A stretch of 64,000 nucleotides of DNA from Burkholderiales bacterium PBB1 (GTDB lineage Bacteria; Pseudomonadota; Gammaproteobacteria; Burkholderiales; Burkholderiaceae_C), in assembly GCA_002255905.1 (NCBI GenBank), contig NKIN01000001.1:558001-622000 (forward strand), in the 5' to 3' direction. Positions 36,901 through 43,956 of this stretch are shown one piece after another (position 1 is the stretch's first letter; each line of letters starts with the position of its first letter). The translations under genes and the position numbers were made by a program. Below the pieces are notes generated by a model. The model worked only from the letters and a program-made list of their open reading frames with translations, ran no database searches and was not told where the DNA came from.

Positions 36901-38512
36901 CATCGTGGGCGCGAACCTGAGCCTGCAAAACCTGAAGCCCGATGACCTGAGCGAGGTGCGCGCCGACCGCGGCGACTTCCGCGAGCCCGGCAGCTTCGAG
37001 ATCCGTGGCCCGGGGCAGTTGCTGTTGCAGGCGGGGCGCAACATCGACCTCGGTGGTGCGGCGACGAATGGTGTGCAAGGGCAGGGCAGCCTGGGCGGCT
37101 TGGTGGCCACCGGCAACGATTCCAACCCGCAATTGCCGTACGAAGACAGCGCGCGCATCTCGGTCTTTGCCGGCGTGCGCGGTGATGTGAATCTGGCAGC
37201 GATCGACGCGGCCTATGCCGAAGTCATCGCGCTGAACGGCGCGGCGAGCGACATCATCGACCTGTACCGGCAACTCGGCACCGAGCCCGATGCAGCGCGG
37301 GTGCTGGCCGCGGGCAACATCGCGGCGCTTGCCGCAGCAGACCCGCTGTATGCCCGCTTCGTGAAGCTCGACACCGCCGCGCCGCGCGCACTGGTGGCTT
37401 ATCAGGACGCGCTGCGGGCGAACAGCCTGCCGCTGGGCCCGACGGCCGACGGCGTGGCGGCAGCGCGTTTGTATGCGCTGCTGAATACCGAGACCAACGT
37501 GGCCGCATTGAGCGCTGCCGGGTCGATCGCGGCACTGGCCGCCACGCCCGGGGGTGCCCCTTACGCGGCGTACGTCGAGTTCGACCAGCGTTACCCACGT
37601 GTCTTCAGCGACTACCTGCTGCGCCGCCGCGAAGGCGCGGTGCCGACCGGCGTGACACCGATCGTGTTTTCCAATGCGCTGGCCGCCGCGACGGCGCCCG
37701 TGGTCGCGCCGGCTGCCGTGTCCGGCGGCAGTCTCTACAGCTACCAGACCTCGATCCAGACCTACGGCGGCAGCGGTATCGACCTGTGGGCACCCGGTGG
37801 CGACATCGTCGTCGGCCTGACCACACCAGGCGCTGCCACGGTGGGCCTGCTGACCAATGCCGGTGGCGCGATCCGCAGCGTGCTGTCGGGCGACTTCAGC
37901 ATCAACCAGGGCCGGGTCATCACCGCACAGGGCGGCGACATCCTGCTCTATTCGTCGCAGGGCAGCATCGATGCGGGCCGAGGCGCGCAGACCTCATTGA
38001 CCACGCCGGCGCCGGTGCGTCTGCCCATCCTGGATGCCGACGGCAACCAGATTGGCGTGCAGGTCATCACCCCGGCCAGTGCGGTTGGCAGTGGCATCCG
38101 CACCCTGACCTCGGACCCCGATGGCCTGGGCCCGCTGCTCACGCCGAAGGCCGGCGACATCTACCTGTACGCCCCGGCGGGTGCGATCGATGCCGGTGAG
38201 GCAGGTATTCGATCCAGCGGCAACATCGTCATCAATGCACAGACGGTGTTGAACGGCAGCAGCATCAGCGCCTCCGGTTCGTCGTCTGGCGTGCCGGTGA
38301 CGCCGGCTGGCAGCCTGGCTGCCGCCTTGTCCAGCGCAGGGGCCACCAACAACTCGAAATCAGCCGAGGAAGCGGCAGCTGCTGCCACCAACGCGGCGCG
38401 TGCAGCAGCCGCCGCAGAAGGCCTGCAGAAGCCATCCATCCTGACGGTCGAGGTGTTGGGCTTCGGCGACAAGAACTGCAAGGAGCAGCAAAAGGACTGC
38501 TTCGCCAAATGA
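27926..38512 (+). CDS. Giant TpsA filamentous-haemagglutinin-like exoprotein with DUF3739-type C-terminal region
   Basis: 3528 residues. A basic N-terminus and signal segment (about 28-47, ending SRSA) are followed by the TPS secretion domain (about 52-310), with the hallmark NQNGILFDRG at 141-150. A long stretch of beta-helix repeats follows (Asn/Gly/Ala/Ser-rich strands). A helical insert at about 3095-3240 contains two similar units (from 3113 and from 3182). The C-terminal part looks like DUF3739 and ends DKNCKEQQKDCFAK. By eye the only two Cys in the protein are Cys3518 and Cys3525. ATG 27926 is chosen; an upstream TTG frame at 27872 lacks support. It is expected to be exported by the TpsB at 23325 and displayed on, or released from, the surface. 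Confidence 0.93.
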   Translation: MTSRPVRVRAALPVRESHVPRRSPTSSSLTVLAALGVLLHSTVSRSAPPLPPATLPQLRGVVSGQALISSTVPGAARPRLTVNQATQRAIIDWKSFNIGSASEVQFIQPNASASALNRIYDASPSVIQGKLTANGQVLLINQNGILFDRGSQVNVQSLVASSLNITNQRFLSGVLTGGGLSAAAFAGGYDADGNSLPARPDGSISGAIVLGSGGAAEAAVPSLTANAGGSILLFGPAIDNQGGIIKAPDGQVILAAGQRVYLALNADVNDITLRGFLVEVEAAPAGSGVNLTNLIRNAGTIGADRGNVSLAALAVNQQGRISAKTAVQSNGSIYLTARARAVDADGSPTGALQSGALNFAAGSVTEVVPDAADATTVPDSQNYLAYRGVIQASGKTIANAGTLQVPGGLIVLNASDASDPTGARIDLSQGSVTSVAGAWADVDYRKNLQTFRVTSNELKNAPDQKNGILRGATVTVDLTLDNPILSLDGYRGAVARTVTEKAASGGELQIGSTGAVIQRFGAEIDASGGGYRYQSGISRTTSLLGDDGKIYDIATAPEQRRYTQSLDEYLRVDTRWGQTTRIANPLGNIGVFREGYSQGLNGGLVSISSNLGLVLDGTFNGGVTVGARQLANAPRGATLRIGDYTPSEGSFPDTQRIGNLTFRQNARDSLGADFDAASVLTSAQHDAFTLAASQVFGAARQTAQGLVESAFGTVELNVNGRIVLPADVTLASGVGGELILRAPQIDLAGDIRLPGGALTVQPVIPLTAPISPELATVTDRAIVRSGATLSTAGAWVNSAGVDGSFVGTPMPTGRLRADGSTARAVDGGDITLQIDDREFQTRLERGAVLDVGGGAAIDARRRISGGIGGVLSIATGTQNVTNPDWLQADLRGHALVSGGELNLSFARAVIGGAGPAPDASTTRLAPTLFSDYGFSKISIDTTDGIDVAAGTAVNVQQANLVIAPDAAAVLLPTGADLASIAQVQTLPASQRTAASVVLTARAGGAQGAATFTLNSGASITTDPRGAVTVSAVDGLDIDGRISAPGGSITATLRGPTDLSASALHLGSQAELSTAGVFIATPNDEGRVQGTLVNGGAVTLDARSAGLRVDAGARIDISGVNQQVDVATSDGAPGYVQRTLDGHAGTLTLRAQDRVVLNGTLLAEGGSATAAGGSVALELRAAEGQTVRPAERRIVVTAGPDTTAAASDTVDAAVDVRALAAAGVDKLRLQSENRIEFRGSADLDFERGIRLDAPLIELTDGALVNLRGSTVAIGQSLGARQLVSDGAFSTYQIVEGSASPNLPTRAGTGLLDVAAGAVDLYGNFTINGSRRTRIASDSDIRLIGRALTVESANGGQQSSRQVGRLSTAGNVELDAAQVYPATRSDFTIAVQDQPNSTSVAGGSIRVTANGAQPGSVYSAGGKLTLQADTVHQAGRLLAPLGEIDLRADSVLDLAAGSLTSVSGNDLTIPYGTTVSGILWRYVDGGVTPPTTLNAVTDAGKRITLTAPTIDVQPGSTVDLSGGGDVQAAEFVPGSGGDSDITRAANTYAVIPAARLQTSPYDRDTQAPSDPGLGFSLSSGRDTGLYDSLQIGAGGLLPAGEYTLLPARYALLPGAFLVELQTGTAYRNLQPGQATRLPNGQTVLAGFRSARGTSVVDSQSVGVVVRPGAAALLSSDYNLNGADFFASAAALGRLAAPRAPWDAGRLSIADATALTLNGDFDTAAARRPSQVSGRIAEVDIGGQRIAVVDHVGDAAVPAGFLQIEGASLSRLNASVLLGGKRSDADSGIAVETRASEVLIANSSAGAVTLPDLMLAATDRIDVLAGSVLTASGATTGGAPSVIASEASGALIRLGSGAASRVDRGTASSAAGDVRIAAGAVLSADGALLIDATRSTESQGQLRAGGSGGVGGSLSLSSSQVNLGDTAQATGALTGLVLSNSDLAAFGALNALVLRGYDAIDLIGTTLLGSPQLASLTLDTPLLRGRATADGQSARATIAAQRVELDNSTSTRASASLGSGSLTVQAEQLLLGDGEKAVGGFVSSSLMARDSVRSVGQGRLQVAGTLAMATPRVVAAGGSNQTVSAGDTSQADAPVYAALTLTGGPAPTATAMSDEPELGGRLTLEGQRVDVATAVQARSGQITLSARGSDSADGITLADGARLDARSQARNFNGRSVTADGGDVTLTATTGSVTVQAGAQIDVSAAAEGGGAGRLAVQATSLVLDGQLAGRAAAPARSGSADIDLGTLDDFSALNSALNAGGFAEARQLRLRSGDLAVASADVVNARRVTLAVDAGRLDVAGRIGSGAASGGARVELYARDDIALVAGSRVVANASESGARGGEVRIASGSGGLSFDAASTIDVRAGNAGPAGSVTFGVSRSATNALAPTALQGTVLRYSSAGLAAQAAGSSGDAPASVDVEATRVYNVSGSVTAPSISGYATDHAAFINASNPSAILGGLRDETGVAAGARLLGATELRSSGSLVLGTAWDLTNAQWLAGGRPGTLTVRAQGDLTISQSLGSPTDDILAGDTWNLRLVAGADLTAANPLATRARIAVPSGSLMLSGASARLRTGTGRIDLAAADNVSIGHVASSIYTGGRIGATDTEAQGNNRWAVDGGGISIRAGGDLIGAVGGAGDLWINEWLRRPRNPNVAFAALQPTDWWTYRPRFQQGVGTLAGGDIDIAAGGSISNLAAALPTTGRTYRDADNVRQVDVQGGGNLEVRAGEDVVGSSFFVARGQGRIDAAGDIGGTRHTQLYLAGVSSGDVPEGASIDLVAGGNVALQTISNPTALYQTSRDNSDATRGPSFGTQGSVSTFFTYSANSRAGVVAKSGDLTYDAVLASGWRSFNAVSQLTSNQTAIPGAYPASLDFVAFTGDITGPLLSDAITTFPSATASVAFLAGDSLINVGFHGADRSPTAVITPTTRFQDANNNTRQLSGVTGLQARAGDVRIVERDSDQAFVFDVQALDGSFTSSGAATTLTYTAPGRLRAGTDIVGANLSLQNLKPDDLSEVRADRGDFREPGSFEIRGPGQLLLQAGRNIDLGGAATNGVQGQGSLGGLVATGNDSNPQLPYEDSARISVFAGVRGDVNLAAIDAAYAEVIALNGAASDIIDLYRQLGTEPDAARVLAAGNIAALAAADPLYARFVKLDTAAPRALVAYQDALRANSLPLGPTADGVAAARLYALLNTETNVAALSAAGSIAALAATPGGAPYAAYVEFDQRYPRVFSDYLLRRREGAVPTGVTPIVFSNALAAATAPVVAPAAVSGGSLYSYQTSIQTYGGSGIDLWAPGGDIVVGLTTPGAATVGLLTNAGGAIRSVLSGDFSINQGRVITAQGGDILLYSSQGSIDAGRGAQTSLTTPAPVRLPILDADGNQIGVQVITPASAVGSGIRTLTSDPDGLGPLLTPKAGDIYLYAPAGAIDAGEAGIRSSGNIVINAQTVLNGSSISASGSSSGVPVTPAGSLAAALSSAGATNNSKSAEEAAAAATNAARAAAAAEGLQKPSILTVEVLGFGDKNCKEQQKDCFAK

Positions 38513-38600
38513 CAGGCGGGGTGTGTCAATTCACAGCGCTGCCACAAAGCCTGTTCAAGATCATGGGCTGTGCCTCAACGACGGTCAGCTCCCGCCGGTC

Positions 38601-40349
38601 ATGAAAAAAATCGCAGTGTTTGCCTTGGTGTTGTGGAGCCTGCTGACGGCTGGCGCGGTGCACGCTGCCTGGAACGCTGACTGGCCGCAGCGAGTGAGGA
38701 TCGGCTTGAACACATCGGCAGAAGGTCTGCCGATCACGGCGGCGGTGGACAGTGCGCCGGTGCTGGTCCGGCTGCACACCGGCAACTTCCAGTTCATCGA
38801 GGCCAAGCCCGACGGCAGTGACTTGCGCTTCATTGCCAGCGACGACAAGACGCCGCTGAAGTTCCACATCGAGAAGTTCGATGGCCTGAATGAGCTCGCT
38901 TTCGTCTGGGTTCAGGTGCCCAAGCTCACGCCTGGCACCAAGGATGCGTTCATCTGGCTCTATTACGGCAACCCGGCAGCCGCTGCGGGTGACGACGCGA
39001 AGGGCAGCTACGACGCGGCGCAGGCGCTGGTCTACCACTTCGACGATCGCGAGCCGCTGCCGCAGGATGCGACCGCGAACGCCAACCATGCCTTGCGCTC
39101 CACCGCCCAGGCCATCGGCACCGGCCTCATTGGCGGTGCGCTCGCCTTCGACCGCAATGCCGAGTTGGTGCTGCCCTCGACGCCATCGCTGAAGTCAGGC
39201 ACCAACGGGTTGACCGTGTCCTTCTGGATCAAGCCGGCCGACCTGGCCGACGCGCCGCTGTACACGCAGACCGAGGGGGCCGCGCCGCTCGTCGTCGCAC
39301 TGCGCGGCGGCAAGCTCCAAGCACAGTCGGGCACCCTGACGGCCACTGCATCGGCGCCGGTCACTGCCGCGATCTGGCAGCACGTGGCCATCGTCGTGAA
39401 GGACGGGCTGACGATCTACCTCAACGGCCAGCAGGTGGCCCAAGCCGCAGGCAACGTGCCCGACCTGAGCGGTGCAGCGGTTGTCGGCAAGGGCTTCCAG
39501 GGCGAGCTCGACGAGCTGCAGGTGTCGACCACCGCGCGCTCGGCCGACTGGATCCGGACCGCGGCGCTGTCGCAGGGACAGGACCAGAAGCTCGTGACCC
39601 ATGGCGCCGCCGAAGGTGAGGGCGAGGGTGACAGCGGGCCTTCCTATTTGAAGATCCTGCTCGGTGCGGTGACGATCGACGGCTGGGTGGTCATCGCGAT
39701 CCTGGGCGTGATGTTCGTCGTGAGCTTCTGGGTGATGATCACCAAGGCCATGTTCGTGAACAAGGCCGCCAGGGACAACGAGCGCTTCAAGGCGCAGTTC
39801 GAGAAGCTGGTGAATTCCATCCGCCCCGGTGCGCAGGACGCCGCCGTGGAAAAGGCCGAGAAGGAAACCGCCCGGGCCTACCGGTACTCCTCGCTGTATC
39901 GCCTGTATGCGGCCGGCGCCCACGAGTTGCGGGAGCGCTTTTCTGCCTATGCGAAGGAGGGTCGCGCCCCGACCCTCACCGATCCCTCGCTCAATGCGAT
40001 CCGCGCGACCATCGATGCGCGGCTGGTGCGTGAGCTGCAGCGCCTCAATGCCCAGATGGTGGTGCTCACCATCTCCATCGCTGGCGGGCCGTTCCTGGGT
40101 CTGCTGGGCACGGTGGTGGGCGTGATGATCACCTTTGCAGCCATTGCCGCGGCGGGCGACGTGAACGTGAACGCCATCGCGCCGGGCATCGCCGCGGCGC
40201 TGGTGGCCACGGTGGCGGGTCTGGCTGTCGCCATTCCCTGTCTCTTTGGCTACAACTACCTGCAGAGCAAGATCTCCGAGCTGACCTCGGACATGCAGGT
40301 GTTCGTCGACGAGTTCATCACCCGCATCGCCGAGAACCACTCGGTCTGA
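38601..40349 (+). CDS. ExbB/TolQ-type proton channel with DUF2341 and LamG-like periplasmic domains
   Basis: 582 residues. Signal peptide (about 1-22), a DUF2341 domain (about 50-130: SAPVLVRLHTGNF; FVWVQVPKL; AFIWLYYGNP), a LamG/concanavalin-like jellyroll (about 142-325: ALVYHFDD; LTVSFWIKP; TIYLNGQQV) and then a MotA/TolQ/ExbB channel with membrane helices at about 361-381, 493-518 and 537-560. The ExbB motif GGPFLGLLGTVVGVM is clear. Typical ExbB lacks any such periplasmic part. The gene starts the exbB-exbD-tonB run, 88 bases after tpsA. ATG 38601 starts the signal peptide. It probably energises an outer-membrane step tied to this locus (inference). Confidence 0.9.
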   Translation: MKKIAVFALVLWSLLTAGAVHAAWNADWPQRVRIGLNTSAEGLPITAAVDSAPVLVRLHTGNFQFIEAKPDGSDLRFIASDDKTPLKFHIEKFDGLNELAFVWVQVPKLTPGTKDAFIWLYYGNPAAAAGDDAKGSYDAAQALVYHFDDREPLPQDATANANHALRSTAQAIGTGLIGGALAFDRNAELVLPSTPSLKSGTNGLTVSFWIKPADLADAPLYTQTEGAAPLVVALRGGKLQAQSGTLTATASAPVTAAIWQHVAIVVKDGLTIYLNGQQVAQAAGNVPDLSGAAVVGKGFQGELDELQVSTTARSADWIRTAALSQGQDQKLVTHGAAEGEGEGDSGPSYLKILLGAVTIDGWVVIAILGVMFVVSFWVMITKAMFVNKAARDNERFKAQFEKLVNSIRPGAQDAAVEKAEKETARAYRYSSLYRLYAAGAHELRERFSAYAKEGRAPTLTDPSLNAIRATIDARLVRELQRLNAQMVVLTISIAGGPFLGLLGTVVGVMITFAAIAAAGDVNVNAIAPGIAAALVATVAGLAVAIPCLFGYNYLQSKISELTSDMQVFVDEFITRIAENHSV

Positions 40350-40359
40350 GGCCCACCCC

Positions 40360-40764
40360 ATGAAGATGCAGGCCGCCGGCAAGCCCTACGACGAGATCAA
40401 TGTCGTGCCGATGCTCGACCTCAGCTACGTGCTGCTCGTGATCTTCATCATCATGACGACGGCGTCGGTGCAGGGCATCAAGGTCAACCTGCCCAAGGCG
40501 AGCGCCGCGCCCAGCCTTGCCAAGCCGCAGACCAAGGCCATCACCATCCGCGACGACGGGCAGATCTTTCTGGACACCTACCCGGTGAGCATGCAGGAGC
40601 TCGAAGACCGCCTGCGCCAGCTGAAAGCGGTGAACCCGAGCTTTCCGGTGGTCATCAAGGGCGATGCCAAGGTCCACTACGAAAAGGTCGTCGACGTGCT
40701 CGACCTGATGGGCCGGCTCGACATCACCCAACTCGGCCTGGTCACCCAGCGCCTGGTGAAGTAG
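40360..40764 (+). CDS. exbD: ExbD/TolR-type biopolymer transport protein
   Basis: 134 residues, normal for ExbD. Short cytoplasmic start, membrane helix with the essential acidic residue (Asp20 in VPMLDLSYVLLV), and a periplasmic ExbD/TolR domain (about 45-134; FPVVIKGDAKVHYEKVVDVL). With the ExbB channel it converts the proton gradient into work on TonB. 10 bases after the ExbB gene and 27 before tonB. Confidence 0.93.
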   Translation: MKMQAAGKPYDEINVVPMLDLSYVLLVIFIIMTTASVQGIKVNLPKASAAPSLAKPQTKAITIRDDGQIFLDTYPVSMQELEDRLRQLKAVNPSFPVVIKGDAKVHYEKVVDVLDLMGRLDITQLGLVTQRLVK

Positions 40765-40791
40765 CGCGCCGCGGCGTGCGGGCAGTCGACG

Positions 40792-41472
40792 ATGGACGAG
40801 TACCACGACGACGCGGAGCGCGGCCGCTCCTGGCTCAAGACGGTGGCGATCGCCTTGGGGGCGTTGGCTCTGCTGGTCGGCGCTGCGCTGCTGCTGATGA
40901 AGTTTCTGTCGGGGCCCACGGCCAAGCCGACCGGCGTGCGTCAGGTGGCACTGATCAAGCAGCCGCCTCCACCGCCGCCACCCAAGCCCCCGGAGAAGCC
41001 GCCGGAGCCGCCCAAGGTGAAGGAAGAGGTCAAGATCGACCAGCCCAAGGACGAGCCCAAGCCCGATGAGCCGAAGGCGGCCGATGACAAGCCGGCGTCG
41101 GACAAGCCGCTGGGCGTCGATGCCGAAGGCGGTGCCGGCTCTGACGGCTTCGGGCTCGCAGGCAACAAGGGTGGGCGCGACTACCTGACGACCGGCGGCG
41201 GGGGCGGGGCCTATTACTCGGGCCTGCTGCAACGCCAGTTCCACGAAGCCTTGTCGCGCCACCGCAAGGTGCTGAAGGAGGAGTTCAGGGTCGTCGTCAG
41301 GGTCTGGCTGGGCGATGACGGCCGGGTGCAGAAGGCCGACATCGTCAGCGGTTCCGGCGATCCGAAGGTCGACGACCTGATCCAGCTGACGCTGCTCGAC
41401 CTCGCTCCGCTGAAGGACGTCCCGCCCAGCTCGATGCGACCGATGCAACTGCGGCTGAGCAACCGCTCCTGA
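40792..41472 (+). CDS. TonB-like energy transducer
   Basis: 226 residues: cytoplasmic start, one membrane helix (about 16-38), a Pro/Lys/Glu-rich spacer (about 53-105), a Gly-rich stretch, and a TonB C-terminal domain (about 140-226: YYSGLLQRQFHEALSRHRKV, EFRVVVRVWLGDDGRVQKAD). It would contact an outer-membrane partner; no TonB-dependent receptor gene is visible in the window. Nearest outer-membrane proteins are the porin just downstream and the TpsB. Confidence 0.88.
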   Translation: MDEYHDDAERGRSWLKTVAIALGALALLVGAALLLMKFLSGPTAKPTGVRQVALIKQPPPPPPPKPPEKPPEPPKVKEEVKIDQPKDEPKPDEPKAADDKPASDKPLGVDAEGGAGSDGFGLAGNKGGRDYLTTGGGGGAYYSGLLQRQFHEALSRHRKVLKEEFRVVVRVWLGDDGRVQKADIVSGSGDPKVDDLIQLTLLDLAPLKDVPPSSMRPMQLRLSNRS

Positions 41473-41549
41473 TCGCTCGGTCGCACCGCCGCCCTCATCG
41501 CTGCCATCCCCATCGCCGATTCATCTTGTCTTCACACCCCCCACACCGC

Positions 41550-43145
41550 ATGAAGTTTCCCTTGCAACGCCTGGTTGCCGCACTGGCCGTGACCACCTGG
41601 GTGGCGATGCCCGCCCTCGCACAGGAGTCCGAGATCGACAAGGTGCGCGCGACGATGTCCAAGCTGATCTCGCAGCTCGTCTCGCAAGGTGTTCTTGCGC
41701 GCGAGGCCGGCAATGCCCTGCTCAGCGAAGCAGGCGTCGCGCCGGTGCCAGCGGGCACGGTTGCCACGGCGCCCGTAGCGCCCGGCTGGGCTGCCGCGCC
41801 ATCGCCTGCAGGTAACGGCTCGGCCGCTGGCGCGCCGCCCGCACCCGCCACGGTGCGCGTGCCCTACATCCCCGAGTTCGTGCGCAAGGAGTTGAAGGAG
41901 GAGATCCGCCTTGAACTGGCCGCCCAGGCATTTCGAGAAGGCTGGTCGGGGCCGGGCGCGATCCCCGGCTGGGTCCGCAGCCTCGAATGGGACGGTGATC
42001 TGCGCCTGCGCGCGCAGCTGGATCGCTATGCCAGCGGCAATGCGGCCACGCTCAGCATCGCCGACACCAACCGTGCCCGCTCGCTGTCGCTGCTGAACAC
42101 CAGCGAAGACCGCGAACGCCTGCGGGTGCGCGCCCGCATCGGGCTCACCGCCACCATCGACGACCACTGGTCGGCTGGTGTGCGCCTCACGACCGGCAGC
42201 GCAACCGATCCGGTGTCCTCGAATCAGACGCTGGGCACCTACGGCAACCGCTACACGGTGCTGATGGATCGCGCCTATGTGCGCTATCGCCATCGCGATC
42301 AGTTCAGCGTGACGGCAGGTCGATTCGGCAACCCCTGGTTCGGGACCAACCTGCTCTGGGCGAACGACCTGAGCTTCGATGGTGTCGCCGTGCAGTGGAC
42401 GCCGAGGATCACCTCGGACATCCGCGCCTTTGCCACGCTGGCCGCGCTGCCGGTGCAGGAGGTCGAGCTGTCGTCGGCAGACAAGTGGCTGTTCGGCGGG
42501 CAGGTGGGTGCAACGCTCTCACCATCGCCGCGCAGCCTCGGGGCCCGCGTCGGTCTCGGTTACTACCACTATGCCAACCTGCTGGGCAAGGTCAGCGCAC
42601 CAGGCTCCTCGGCCCGGGAAAGCTCTGCACCGGCCTTTGCGCAGAAGGGCAACACGTACTACAACATCTCGTCCGATGTGCTGCGGCCCTTGCTCGGGTT
42701 GGCCGCCGAGTACCACTTGCTCAACCTGACCGCGCAGGTCGATCTGCCATCGATCGCCGGCAAGCGGCTCATCGTCACGGGCGACTTCGTGCGCAACCTC
42801 GGGTTCAGTCGCCGCGAGGTCAGCCAGCGCGTGGGCGTTGATGTCGATGGCCAGGTCAACGCCTATCACCTGCAGCTCGCCTTCGGCGATGTCGACGTGA
42901 AGGCGCTGCACGACTGGCAGGTCAGTGCCGCCTACAAGCGCATCGAACGCGACGCCGTGCTCGATGCCTACACGGACAGCGATTTCCGACTCGGCGGCAC
43001 CGATGCGCGCGGCTACATCCTCGGCGCCAGCTATGGCGTGGCGAAGAACACCGCGGTTTCGTTCCGTTACTTCAGCGGCGATTCGATCTCGGGCCCACCG
43101 CTGTCGATCGACGTGTTCCAGTTCGACCTGAACCTGCGGTTCTGA
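41550..43145 (+). CDS. Putative outer-membrane porin
   Basis: 531 residues. Signal peptide (about 1-25, ending ALA), a helical N-terminal part (about 26-60) and a linker, then a beta-barrel rich in alternating strands ending in the C-terminal pattern DVFQFDLNLRF with terminal Phe, the outer-membrane insertion signature. It fits the putative-porin family often found after exbBD-tonB-like genes. The ATG at 41550 begins the signal peptide; the upstream TTG frame at 41526 is unlikely. Substrate unknown. Confidence 0.83.
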   Translation: MKFPLQRLVAALAVTTWVAMPALAQESEIDKVRATMSKLISQLVSQGVLAREAGNALLSEAGVAPVPAGTVATAPVAPGWAAAPSPAGNGSAAGAPPAPATVRVPYIPEFVRKELKEEIRLELAAQAFREGWSGPGAIPGWVRSLEWDGDLRLRAQLDRYASGNAATLSIADTNRARSLSLLNTSEDRERLRVRARIGLTATIDDHWSAGVRLTTGSATDPVSSNQTLGTYGNRYTVLMDRAYVRYRHRDQFSVTAGRFGNPWFGTNLLWANDLSFDGVAVQWTPRITSDIRAFATLAALPVQEVELSSADKWLFGGQVGATLSPSPRSLGARVGLGYYHYANLLGKVSAPGSSARESSAPAFAQKGNTYYNISSDVLRPLLGLAAEYHLLNLTAQVDLPSIAGKRLIVTGDFVRNLGFSRREVSQRVGVDVDGQVNAYHLQLAFGDVDVKALHDWQVSAAYKRIERDAVLDAYTDSDFRLGGTDARGYILGASYGVAKNTAVSFRYFSGDSISGPPLSIDVFQFDLNLRF

Positions 43146-43150
43146 GCGCC

Positions 43151-43861
43151 ATGAAATCCGTACGCACCTGGGCGCTGACCTTGATGGCGGTGGTGGTCTT
43201 TCTGACCTCGGGCTATGCGAGTGCGCAGTCCGAGGACAAGAACGCGCAGAAGGCCGCACGCCGGGCGCAGTTGCAGATGCAGAGCCTGCGCCAGCAGGTG
43301 CAGGAGGCGCAGGCTGCAAAAGCCAAGGTCGAGGCCGACAAGGCCGAGCTCGACGCGCAGCTGGCTGCGCAGACCCAGCAGGCCGGGCGACTCGACGATG
43401 CGCTGCGCAAGGCCAGCGGAAACCTGAGGGCCTCCGAAGTGGCGCGCAACCAGATGGCGAGCAGCATCGCTGCGCTTGAGCGGCAGCTTGCCGAGCAGAA
43501 GCAGCGCAGCGACGACGCGCTGGCGCAGAAGGCGCGCGAGCTGGAGCAGTACACCCGGCTGCGCAACGAGCAGCAACTGCAATTGCAACGGCAACACGAC
43601 GACCAGGTGGCGCAGGTGGCCGCCTGCACCGCGAAGAACGGCCGGTTGATCCAGCTCAGCGCCGAGTTGCTGGACCGCTACCGGAACAAAGGACTGGGCG
43701 AGGTGCTCCGGCAGCGCGATCCCGTGCTGGGATTGGCCGATGTCGAGCTGTTCAATCTGGTCCAGGACCACCGCGACCGCACCGATGCCGAGCGATTCGT
43801 GCCGTCCAGCCCATCGGCCGGCGCACCCACGTCGGTGCAGGCCGTACCGGGCCGTCCGTAG
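43151..43861 (+). CDS. Exported coiled-coil protein
   Basis: 236 residues: signal peptide (about 1-26, ending ASA), a long Gln/Ala/Lys/Glu-rich coiled coil (about 28-165), one Cys (158) and a short C-terminal helical domain (about 165-210) with LLDRYRNKGLGEVLRQRDP. Five bases after the porin stop, so probably cotranscribed and working with it in the periplasm. No catalytic motif. The family is not recognised. Confidence 0.75.
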   Translation: MKSVRTWALTLMAVVVFLTSGYASAQSEDKNAQKAARRAQLQMQSLRQQVQEAQAAKAKVEADKAELDAQLAAQTQQAGRLDDALRKASGNLRASEVARNQMASSIAALERQLAEQKQRSDDALAQKARELEQYTRLRNEQQLQLQRQHDDQVAQVAACTAKNGRLIQLSAELLDRYRNKGLGEVLRQRDPVLGLADVELFNLVQDHRDRTDAERFVPSSPSAGAPTSVQAVPGRP

Positions 43862-43956
43862 CATGGCCATCCATCGCCATGGGCTGTTCCGGGCTACCCT
43901 GGGGCAGACCCTAAACTCACGGGTTGGTCAATGGAACCGTGTGGCGGAGTGCGTGG

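Noticed and set aside
43880-43956. Possible preQ1 riboswitch before queC
   Set aside because: C-rich and CTAAAC pieces occur, but I cannot draw the pseudoknot of any preQ1 class.
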